From the NCBI GenBank assembly GCA_001275005.1, contig JWZX01003360.1:1-44382 (forward strand): a stretch of 44,382 nucleotides of DNA, read 5' to 3'. The stretch comes from Chrysochromulina tobinii. Its lineage: Eukaryota; Haptophyta; Prymnesiales; Chrysochromulinaceae. The position numbers and the translations under genes are program-made. Shown in pieces: positions 9,101 through 14,582 of the stretch; position 1 is the stretch's first letter, and each line of letters opens with the position of its first letter. Under the pieces are notes generated by a model that did no database searches, was not told where the DNA came from, and was given only the letters and a program-made list of their open reading frames with translations.

Positions 9101-9339
9101 AGGAACATGAGCTGGCAGTGGTCGGGCACGTTCTCGCCTGGATGCGGCTGGTGGCACTCTTCGAACGGCAGCACGAGCTCCTGCGTCTTCTCGCCGTTCG
9201 ACGTGACCACTGTCACCTGCTGCTTCTCGTCGATCGACTGCACCTCCGCCTTGCCGTAGAGATCCGTGCCGTAGATGGCCTTATCCTTGACCCACACCTG
9301 TACGCCTGGCCCGATTCCCTTCTTCTTCTTCGGCGCCAT
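3129..9339 (-). CDS. myosin heavy chain with armadillo-repeat tail, 3' end lost, one frameshift
   Basis: Eighteen exons: 9339-8537, 8392-8283, 8156-8087, 7903-7708, 7438-7395, 7306-7214, 7134-7008, 6920-6879, 6766-6520, 6281-6208, 6131-5930, 5706-5606, 5320-5081, 4998-4810, 4368-4098, 3847-3800, 3553-3416, 3251-3129. Together about 1040 residues. Visible in order: SH3-like N-terminus (VQVWVKD), P-loop GESGAGKTE, switch I NNNSSRFG, switch II region [19 protein letters not shown], actin-binding stretch [11 protein letters not shown], converter and basic lever region (MWLHRRRYE), Arg/Glu coiled coil, Ala-rich coil, and at least two armadillo-like repeats ([24 protein letters not shown]). It is an ATP-driven actin motor; the tail suggests cargo binding. 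The class is unknown. The start ATG at 9339 has a strong context; an upstream ATG exists at 9384. All phases agree except in exon 11, where one extra base near 6040-6044 shifts the frame. The 3' end runs into a CSLA-like fragment out of phase. Confidence 0.85.
3252..3415 (-). repeat. myosin intron 17, tandem introner with exon-end duplications
   Basis: 164 nt. It begins GTGATGACGTCATTGCC, contains CTGATTGCC units, then a copy of the exon end CTGGACTCACTCGCCGTGCAG. The whole block occurs twice in tandem (about 3278-3340 and 3341-3415 on the plus strand). The acceptor AG is the AG of the duplicated exon end. Confidence 0.8.
3554..3799 (-). mobile_element. myosin intron 16, two tandem introner core copies
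   Basis: 246 nt. It starts GTGCGCGGAGATCTCG, matching the next exon start GTGCTCGGAGATCTCG. Inside are two tandem blocks of about 70 nt. Each carries the exon-like stretch GTGCTCGGAGATCTCGCGAC followed by AAGCATGCAAGTGCTCACCT and an AG end, so several splice pairs are possible. Confidence 0.75.
3848..4097 (-). mobile_element. myosin intron 15, nested minisatellite and introner core
   Basis: 250 nt. The 5' part starts GTGATGGCGCTGATTGCCACTG and carries CTGATTGCC and GAGATTGATCC units. A second copy of the exon end GCCGCGGCCGCGATACAG follows, then a core copy (GCATGCAGGTGCTCACCACGG) ending CCCCACAG. A flanking direct repeat GTGGCGATCAACTCGGGGCC lies on both sides of the core. Confidence 0.8.
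4369..4809 (-). repeat. myosin intron 14, CTG tract, introner-like core and duplicated exon start
   Basis: 441 nt. The donor side holds CTG-triplet runs around a diverged core (GCTCACGACGGCGCC). The middle has GATGGCGCTCGCGA-type repeats. The acceptor side has two extra copies of the next exon start (GCGAGCTGCAGTGGAGGCGG), each followed by CTGATGACC units. It ends CTTCATCAG. The phase fits (EER/RAAEEA). Confidence 0.7.
4759..4840. repeat. perfect 23-bp inverted repeat around a splice donor
   Basis: Arms 4759-4781 and 4818-4840 are perfect reverse complements (core GGCGCCGTCGTGAGCAG), with a 36-nt loop made mostly of CAG triplets. In the transcript the 4818-4840 arm is the coding exon for the RRRREQ stretch of myosin exon 14. 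The other arm is in the intron, and the predicted 5' splice site (4810/4809) sits in the loop. Confidence 0.8.
4999..5080 (-). repeat. myosin intron 13, short minisatellite intron
   Basis: 82 nt, starts GTGAGTGCC, carries CGGATGACCT and CTGATGGCC units and ends CCTCATCAG. Phase is kept (AKRR/AKPMM). Confidence 0.75.
5321..5605 (-). repeat. myosin intron 12, 13-nt tandem array plus two introner cores
   Basis: 285 nt. About ten copies of a 13-nt unit (plus strand ATAGCCGTTGGGC, with CAAAGCC variants) lie at about 5452-5585. Two core copies follow (TGCATGCATATGCTCACCACGG) near 5336-5365 and 5407-5440, each next to a GGATCGACGC/GGACCGACGC repeat. It ends CCCCACAG. The unit is unrelated to the CTGAT minisatellite of the other introns. 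Confidence 0.8.
5707..5929 (-). repeat. myosin intron 11, minisatellite intron
   Basis: 223 nt, starts GTGAGCGCGCC, ends CTCCTTAG. It is filled with CTGATGGTCA, CTGATGGCCT and GGCTTCTGATGG variants. A GTGCCTCTGAGGATC / GTGCCTCCGAATGC pair suggests an older internal duplication. Phase is kept apart from the exon 11 frameshift. Confidence 0.7.
6132..6207 (-). mobile_element. myosin intron 10, simple introner
   Basis: 76 nt. It begins GTACGCAGCCTGTGCA, related to the next exon start GTACGAGACCTGTGCA. The core CCAGTGCTCACCACGGCGC is followed by ATTTCCCCACAG. One of the simplest copies in the window. Confidence 0.8.
6282..6519 (-). repeat. myosin intron 9, minisatellite intron
   Basis: 238 nt. 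It starts GTACGTTGATTTGATTTGAG with two more GTACGTTGAGTTGATTGC copies, then at least nine CTGATGACCT units, ending CTTCTCAG. The GTACGTTGATTG head recurs in other introns. Confidence 0.8.
6767..6878 (-). repeat. myosin intron 8, minisatellite with exon-end duplication
   Basis: 112 nt. Head GTACGTTGATTGCC, then six CACTGATTGC-type units, then CGACAACAAGCAG, a copy of the upstream exon end GGACAACAAGCAG that supplies the acceptor AG. Confidence 0.85.
6921..7007 (-). repeat. myosin intron 7, minisatellite intron
   Basis: 87 nt, starts GTGCGAGTGG, holds six CTGATCGCCT/CTGATCGCCC units, ends GGCACACAG. Phase 0 (KEE/GIAWT). Confidence 0.75.
7135..7213 (-). mobile_element. myosin intron 6, introner with 34-nt direct repeat
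   Basis: 79 nt. The stretch TACGGCTTCGAGTTCTTCGA and on (about 34 nt, to TCGTTCG) is present once at the intron start and again at the start of the next exon. Between them lies CTGCATGCAAGAGCTCATCC and a CCCCACAG end. This is the longest clean target duplication seen here. Confidence 0.85.
7307..7394 (-). mobile_element. myosin intron 5, simple introner
   Basis: 88 nt. It starts GTACGCGCGCCTCTT, identical to the next exon start. The core GGCATGCAAGTGCTCACCAC is followed by GGCGCCCGACCCCTCCCTAATTAG at the 3' end. Confidence 0.85.
7439..7707 (-). repeat. myosin intron 4, degenerate minisatellite intron
   Basis: 269 nt of diverged units (TGACCTTGGATGACCTCAAA, GGACATCTGATGG, CGATCGCCTCTTG). Start GTGCAAGG, end CTCATCAG. 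The units are more diverged than in neighbouring introns, so this may be an older copy. Confidence 0.7.
7904..8086 (-). repeat. myosin intron 3, 45-nt tandem repeat
   Basis: 183 nt. It contains three tandem copies of a roughly 45-nt unit with GATGGCCATGATTGCATGCA and GGGCGCAAT. Start GTAGGCAGG, end CTTCATCAG. Phase is kept (ADQM/WAGLAG). Confidence 0.75.
8157..8282 (-). mobile_element. myosin intron 2, full introner: head, minisatellite, core
   Basis: 126 nt. It starts GTACGTTGATTGCCACTGAT, continues with CACTGATTGA units, then GAGGACCTGCTTTGCATGCA and the core GTGCTCACCACGGCGCC. It closes with CTGGGCGCGACGACGCAG, a copy of the upstream exon end CTGGGCGCAACGACGCAG that gives the acceptor. 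This and the PAS-gene intron show that head and core belong to one element. Confidence 0.85.
8393..8536 (-). repeat. myosin intron 1, minisatellite intron
   Basis: 144 nt. It starts GTACGAGGGAGG (the next exon starts GTACGAGCTC), holds about ten CTGATGGCCT/CTATGATGACC units and ends CTCCTCAG. Phase is kept (YHVM/YELVAG). Confidence 0.8.
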
Positions 9340-9619
9340 GGCCGCCGGCCCAGGCCTTCGCAAGGCGAGGGCTGCTCGGCCCAAAGACTACTTTGAGTCG
9401 GAAACTTGGCAAATCACACTTCGCGCATGGAAACCCTAGCAAGGGGGTCGCATCGCATGAACTCGCACCGAAACAGCGCCTTGTTTGTCGCGCAACCGAG
9501 CGCTCGTGAAGTTGGAGTATGCGCCTCGATTTGCGAGCAGGGCTGCACCCGCGCGTGCGTCCTACTCGTCTCGCCGCTCGACTCTCGCCTGTCTCTGCTC
9601 CGCAGCCACCGCGCACACC
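9340..9619. promoter_or_regulatory. shared upstream region of myosin and VTA1 genes
   Basis: A 280-bp gap separates the divergent start codons at 9339 (-) and 9620 (+), so both promoters must lie here or overlap the 5' UTRs. I see no clear TATA box or other element. Inference from layout only. Confidence 0.35.
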
Positions 9620-10555
9620 ATGGCAGCCGCCCCCCCTCAGTCGCTGAGAGGGAAGATCGTCGCGTACCTGAACCAGGCCAAGGAGCGGTCGGACGCGGGA
9701 GAAGCGCTGATTGCGTACTACTGCAAGGTCCACGCGCTCTCGGAGGCGATGGCCGTGCGCTCCCAGATCCCCAAGGCGGACATGGGCTACGTGATCGGGC
9801 TCATGGACCAGGTCGAGGCGGAGAAGAAGCGGGTGGGCAACCTCGATGACGCGCAGATGCTGATCGAGATGAAGGCGAGCGAGCTCTTCGACCGCGCCGA
9901 CACTGCCGACCGCGCCACGCCGACCGTGCCCAGGCTGCAGACCGCCAAGGACTTTTACGCGGCTGCGACGCTGTTCGAGGTGTGCAAAGAGTTTGGGGAG
10001 CTACCGGACGACTTATCGGAGAAGGTGAAATATGGCAAGTGGCGGTACATCGAGATCTGCAAGGCCGCGAAGGAGAAGCGCGCGCCCGAGCCGCCGCGCG
10101 GCCTCGATCTTGGCGAGGACGGTGCCGATGGCGGCGCGCCAGAGGGCGACCCGCCGCCGGCCGCGACATCGTCGTCCGCCCAGTACGACGCGCCTGGCCA
10201 CTCGGCAGGGGCTGCGTACTACGATGGGGGCGCGTCGTACCTCGACCTTCCGTCCGCGGCGCCCGCGCCCGCGCACGCGCAGCCTTCTACGGCGGCGGGT
10301 TTTAGCTCGAGCTCCTTTCAAGCTCCGGCACCTCCTTCACACGCGCCGCCCGTCAGAGGCCCCTCGTTCACACCGCCTTCACACCCGGGGTTCAAGCCTG
10401 ACCGGAACGCGATCGTGGAGGCCGCCGGCCTCGCCAAGTCGGCGGTCTCGAGTCTCCAGTTCCAGAATATCGACACTGCGGTTGCGAACCTGCAAAAGGC
10501 GATCACGCTCCTCACGATGCCGCAGGCGCCGACGGACGACGACGCGACGCCTTGA
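9620..10555 (+). CDS. VTA1/LIP5-like ESCRT-III/Vps4 cofactor
   Basis: 311 residues, no intron. The N-terminal domain (SLRGKIVAYLNQAKERS, then a helical region with YYCKVHALSEAM) matches the tandem MIT-like fold of VTA1/LIP5, which binds ESCRT-III subunits. A Pro/Ala/Ser-rich linker (about residues 155-265) follows. The end is the short VTA1 C-terminal domain (about 270-303: NAIVEAAGLAKSAVSSLQF, ending in AITLL), which in known proteins dimerises and binds and stimulates the AAA ATPase Vps4. The role is endosomal sorting and membrane scission on the cytosolic face. The start at 9620 (cacaccATGgca) fits the conserved domain start; the frame is open upstream to 9485 without conserved sequence. 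Domain order and length fit the family well. Confidence 0.85.
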   Translation: MAAAPPQSLRGKIVAYLNQAKERSDAGEALIAYYCKVHALSEAMAVRSQIPKADMGYVIGLMDQVEAEKKRVGNLDDAQMLIEMKASELFDRADTADRATPTVPRLQTAKDFYAAATLFEVCKEFGELPDDLSEKVKYGKWRYIEICKAAKEKRAPEPPRGLDLGEDGADGGAPEGDPPPAATSSSAQYDAPGHSAGAAYYDGGASYLDLPSAAPAPAHAQPSTAAGFSSSSFQAPAPPSHAPPVRGPSFTPPSHPGFKPDRNAIVEAAGLAKSAVSSLQFQNIDTAVANLQKAITLLTMPQAPTDDDATP

Positions 10556-11423
10556 GCCGAGGAGGAAAACTCTTCACACCTACTTCACAGCTCCTTCACA
10601 CGCCTTGAGCGAGGATGAGCACGATGCGCGCCAAGAAGCGACGCGTGGCTCGGTCGACGGGCTGGCTCGTGGGGGGCAGAGGAGTAGAGCGGGCTCACAA
10701 GTCGTGCAGGATCGGGTCGAGGTTGCACCCAGCGAGAACGGCACGGGCCCAGCCCCACAGCTCAGTACGGTGCTCGGGCGGAGCTCGGACCTTGCACATT
10801 AAATGATGATTGCATGTTGGAAATCGGAGTGAAACAGTATGATGAATTTGCGACTTGGAATATGTTTGTTGCAATTCGGGATCTTCGCCCCGCCCGCGCG
10901 ACGGGACCCGCGGGGCGCGGATTCCGGATCGACCGTTACACAGATCTCGGGGATGCGCGGTCGTACCACGTACGCGCCCGGCGATTGCCATGGCGATTGC
11001 CCGCCCGACGTTAAGTTGCCGTATAGCTTTCGAGTATAGCTTCGACGAATTTTCGGGGTATGCGGTATCGCGGTACCGGGGTACAATGATACCGCGAAGC
11101 TACAGCGCCCCCGGGGCCACGAGCCCGCATACGCGACCACGCATCATGCGCGACCAAGAGTCACCACAAAACAGCTCCACTTAACAACGACACCATGACG
11201 ACAGTACGCGGTGGACGCCACCTCTCTTGACTCTTCGAGAACATCGGCGATTCCGCGTGCTGGAAATTCTCTGTAGACGATACCGGAATAATCGCGTACG
11301 CAATGATCGCTCTTGTTATTCATTGAAAGAGTCCCGGCCTCCCCTCACGTCTCTGAAGCAGAGAGCTCCACGCCTCTCACAATTAATGTCGACAGATGTA
11401 AAAACAGGTTGGTTTGTTTTTTT
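10556..11423. other. intergenic region without recognisable gene
   Basis: The sequence just after the VTA1 stop repeats a CTTCACACCTACTTCACAGC-like stretch of the kind seen in 3' UTRs. The rest is moderately GC-rich with no coding signal I trust; short open frames on both strands have no motif. Confidence 0.45.
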
Positions 11424-12108
11424 CTAGTGAGTCGTCCGATGCGTTGGCGGCGAGGGAGGTCTGGTGACGGAGGGAGTCGAACGAGCTCTATCTCGACGGC
11501 GGCGGTGGGTGTTTGCGTTTGGGTTTTTGCTGTGACCAACCTGAAAAGGGGTGCCAGGAGCTGCCTCAAATAGATTTCTGGCCCTTTTGCGCGCTCGGCA
11601 AAAGGCAAGCTCTTGCGACTCTTGCGAGCTTTGTGTGGCGAGCGAAATCAGACCCATGATCACGTTGCTCAGCGCGCAGATGGCGCAGAGCAGCGAGAAG
11701 GTGTCGGTCACCGGCCACTCGTCGGGCTGATCCGTAAAGCGCGCGCGAGGCAACGACGCTCAAAGAATCCCGGCGTGCGCACAAAGGGCCGGAGGAGCAT
11801 GGCCAGCACGAGCCACGCGTGGTCACACATCGAGAGAGCGCAGTCTCGCACGCCCAACCTGGACGCCGCAGGACGGCAGTGAGGGCATCCACAACGAACT
11901 GCCACGACCTCCAGAAGTGATCCACAGTCTCGTGGGCGAGTATTAGCAAACGGTGGACGTCGTCCTCGTCGTGCTCGTGCTCGCAGCGGTAGCCATCGTC
12001 GTCAGCGTCTGCTGCGGCACCACAGCGCTCATCGGCGCCACCAGTCACACTTGAATCTGAAGGTGGATATCTTACACTGGATTTAAAAGCTGCCTCGGAA
12101 AAAAACAA
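11424..12108 (-). pseudogene. possible broken membrane-protein gene
   Basis: Three minus-strand frames carry protein-like pieces in a plausible order: an acidic part then HETVDHFWRSWQFVVDALTA (12108 frame), a hydrophobic stretch CDHAWLVLAMLLRPFV (11905 frame) and a membrane-like stretch TDTFSLLCAICALSNVIMGL (11753 frame). They look like parts of one multi-pass protein interrupted by frame changes or unrecognised introns. I do not recognise the family. It could equally be chance open frames in GC-rich DNA. Confidence 0.25.
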
Positions 12109-12281
12109 TATGTTCTTCGCGGGGGCGAAGCGCGTGCCGTTACCCGTTTGCAGTTAGGGTTAGCGTACCGTAGTTTGAAAGGCGGCGCCGCAATCGCATA
12201 GCTACGGTAACGCCTAGTACCCCTATATACCCGGACTCGCACGGCCCGTCTGGCTGAAATGGACCTCAGTCTAATTGCCAT

Positions 12282-14186
12282 CTAGCACAGCATTTGGACT
12301 CCCGGCTGCATGGCGGTGCGTGCCATCAGACGGCGCTCGCCTTCAACGGCCGCGTACCCCTTGGCGCCGCCGTACGCGTGGGTGGGCGTCACCGAATGCA
12401 TCGTGCTCAGGTTGTCGAAGAGCACCACGTCGCCGGGCTGCCACGCGAGGACCACGAGGTGGGGGGGGCGGGCGGCCGGTGCGAGCAACGCCTCGAGGAA
12501 CGCCTGCGAGTCTGCCCACGACAGGGGGACGCGACGCTCAACACGGCGCCCGTCAGACCTGGTTTCGTCGACCGTTACGGTTTCGTCGACCGTTACGGTT
12601 TCGTCGGCCGTTACGGTTTCGTCGGCCGTTACGGTTTCGTCGACCACCTCCTGCTCCTCGAGGTGGTCGAGGCACACGCAGTGCACGACACAGAACTCGC
12701 GTGCGCTTGTGTCACGCTGCACGAGCGCATGACGAAAGAAGCCGTCGCCGCCGGGTTGAGCGCCGCGATGAGCGCCGTGTTCACCGGAGGCAGTCGCGGT
12801 GCTCGAGCGCTCATCATGGCGCTCAGCGCTTCCGAAAGCGAGCTCCTCGAAGGGTGTGAATTCGAAGGGTGTGAATTCGGTGATGCTCCGGTGCTTGGGT
12901 GCGCCCGCCACGGCGCCTGTGGGGAGTTCCTCGGGCGGCGGCGGCGGGTAGAGCGGAGTGATCCAAGAGGGGGCCATGGACGGGTACTGCCCGTCGACTA
13001 CCCGACCGAAGCCTTCCTTGTAGCAGGCGACCATCCGGCGTGCGCGTGTGCGCAGGGCCGGTGAGGCGAGTTTCAGGGGAAGACGCGTGCTGAAGAAGAG
13101 CGTCGCACCCGCTGGGCAGACCAGCCTGGGTTCGTCGGCCGTTACAGTTTCGTCGGCCGTCACGGTTTCGTCGGCCGTTACGAAACCCGCTGGGCAGACC
13201 AGCCTCGACTCCTCCTGCTCACGACGGCGCCTCGACTCCTCCTGCTCACGACGGCGCCTCGACTCCTCCTGCTCACGACGGCGCCTCGACGCCTCCTCCT
13301 CCGCCGCCGCCGCTGCCGTCGTGAGCGGAACGGACGCGCTGTAGCGGGCGGGCGCTTGGATCGGCGACGGCGCGGAAGCTCGAGCCGTTGATAACGGCTG
13401 CCATCGAAGCGTCATCTCGGGCGATCGGGACGGCGCCTCCTCACAATACATGGACACCACCGCGGGGGGTGGCGGTGCTGTCGCGCTGAAGCCGCCGTCA
13501 TGGTGGAACTGGCACCCAATCTTCTCCCACCTGATGAGGGAGGCCATCCGAGATGGGCATCAGACGTCATCAGTCATGATGAGCAGTCGCAATCAGTGGC
13601 ACCCAATCTTCTCCCACCATGCGGTAGGCTCGAGGCGGCCGCGGAGCCCATGCCACGAAACGTCCTCCGCAAACCCGAGCACATTGGTCTCGGGGAAGTC
13701 CGAGAAGGTCTCCCCGCGGAGATTGCGCCGCGCCCGAGGGTCGGAGCCGCTGTGGTGGGCACTTGCATGCACCCGTTGGTCGGACCCCTCCGCCGCCATC
13801 GCTGCCATCGATGCCATCGGGCTCGTCGCTGTCGTGGCGTTCGCCCTGGGCTTAGGTAAGACGAGCGGGACTGAGGGGTGACACGCGCGGTGCACCTTGG
13901 TATACACATCGCGCAGCTGCTGTGGAGTCAGAGGTGGCTCGGTAGCATCCACACGACGCAGCCGAAGCAACGAGTGCTCACGCAACGCCTCGCCGAGCTC
14001 CCAGAGCCGAGGGTCATCCTCGGAGAGTCCGGCGACAGTCGACGGGCTCAGCTCGCATGCTTGCACTCCCAAACTTGGGCCTAAGGGTACCCACTTGAGC
14101 CGTGCCGCGCGCCGCCGAAGGCTGAGCAGCCGGCGGCCAAGGTAGCCGACGGCCAGAGCGATCAAGGCGCGGGAGAGCCAAAGCAT
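12282..14186 (-). CDS. TauD/TfdA-like Fe(II)/2-oxoglutarate dioxygenase, membrane-anchored
   Basis: Exons 14186-13618 and 13530-12282, joined in phase through W/WEKIGC, about 605 residues if nothing else is spliced. The N-terminus MLWLSRALIALAVGYLGRRL is a likely membrane anchor, which favours the start at 14186. Family marks are WHGLRGRLEPTAWWEKIGC, the metal-binding HxD region FHHDGGFS, GATLFFSTRLPLKLAS, and near the end WQPGDVVLFDNLSTMHS (second metal His) plus a late Arg (RRLMART) for 2-oxoglutarate. These enzymes hydroxylate small molecules; the substrate cannot be read from sequence. Between FHHDGG and GATLFF sits a low-complexity insert of about 100 residues made of RRRREQEES and VTADET repeats, and a second VTADET array lies at about 12560-12650. 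A 36-nt introner-like piece may split exon 1 (13785-13750). The frame in the middle part (about 12660-12900) is uncertain. Confidence 0.7.
12548..12652 (-). repeat. 18-nt coding minisatellite, VTADET array 1
   Basis: About five tandem copies of an 18-nt unit (GACGAAACCGTAACGGCC with a GTC variant), in frame with the dioxygenase and coding DETVTA/DETVTV. The same unit returns about 0.5 kb upstream in the same gene. Confidence 0.75.
13108..13205 (-). repeat. 18-nt minisatellite flanked by 20-nt direct repeats
   Basis: A perfect 20-nt direct repeat (plus strand CCCGCTGGGCAGACCAGCCT) at 13108-13127 and 13186-13205 flanks three copies of the 18-nt VTADET unit. The spacing of 78 nt keeps the frame. 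Structurally this resembles the introns of this window but is open in frame, so it may be a retained or exonised insertion. Confidence 0.75.
13199..13290 (-). repeat. 27-nt coding minisatellite (RRRREQEES)
   Basis: Three full copies of a 27-nt unit whose plus strand reads CTCCTGCTCACGACGGCGCC plus TCGACTC, followed by a partial copy. In frame it codes RRRREQEES. The core resembles the introner core in antisense, and a near-identical piece codes the RRRREQ stretch of myosin exon 14. Confidence 0.75.
13531..13617 (-). repeat. dioxygenase intron, minisatellite with 21-nt direct repeat
   Basis: 87 nt. GTGGGAGAAGATTGGGTGCC plus A occurs at the intron start and again at the start of the next exon. 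The middle has CTGATTGCGA and CTGATGACGT units; it ends CCTCATCAG. Confidence 0.85.
13750..13785 (-). mobile_element. possible 36-nt micro-intron or introner remnant
   Basis: Transcript-sense sequence GTCCGACCAACGGGTGCATG continuing AAGTGCCCACCACAG, i.e. a diverged core and CACAG end. GGTCCGACC before it resembles GGCTCCGACC after it. Removing it leaves the frame open (AAEG/GSDPRAR), but so does keeping it. Confidence 0.45.
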
Positions 14187-14582
14187 GAAGCGCCCGTGGC
14201 AGCGCGGTTCCGTCGAAAAGCCTTCCCATGTCAAGCCCAACCATCCCCTTAGCCACTCCCTCGCACGACGCCCCCACCACGGTCCACGCGGTCCCCTCAC
14301 GATGAAACTCGTCAATCCCCCACATCCATCGCACGCCCCAGCTGCGAAAGGCCCAACTGGAAATAGGCCGGTAGGCGCAAGTACCTTACAAGTACTCAAG
14401 GACCATTCACACTCGCAGTACTCCAGTGCGCCTCTATTACATGTACATTGTATTATCGTTCCATTTTCCCTTGATTAGTGGACGGATTGAGGTTTTTTTT
14501 CCGTCGAGCTCTTCCGAGAAATGATTGCGGATTTCGTTGGGGTGCGTCCGAAAAAAAGGGTGTAACGTGACACGCGGCCGCT
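14187..14582. promoter_or_regulatory. shared upstream region of dioxygenase and PAS genes
   Basis: About 400 bp between divergent starts at 14186 (-) and 14583 (+). It contains AT-richer stretches (around 14440-14520, with CCTTGATTAG and a run of eight T) that could be promoter sequence. No specific element is identified. Confidence 0.3.

Noticed and set aside
840-9339. A true myosin-glycosyltransferase fusion like the fungal/molluscan myosin-chitin synthases
   Set aside because: The join is out of phase, the GT2 catalytic half is missing, and the domain order and family (CSLA, not chitin synthase) differ. Kept as a finding about a chimeric junction, not annotated as one protein.
12150-12175. 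TTAGGG near 12157 as a telomere-like repeat
   Set aside because: Only a single hexamer (CAGTTAGGGTTAGCG), no array.
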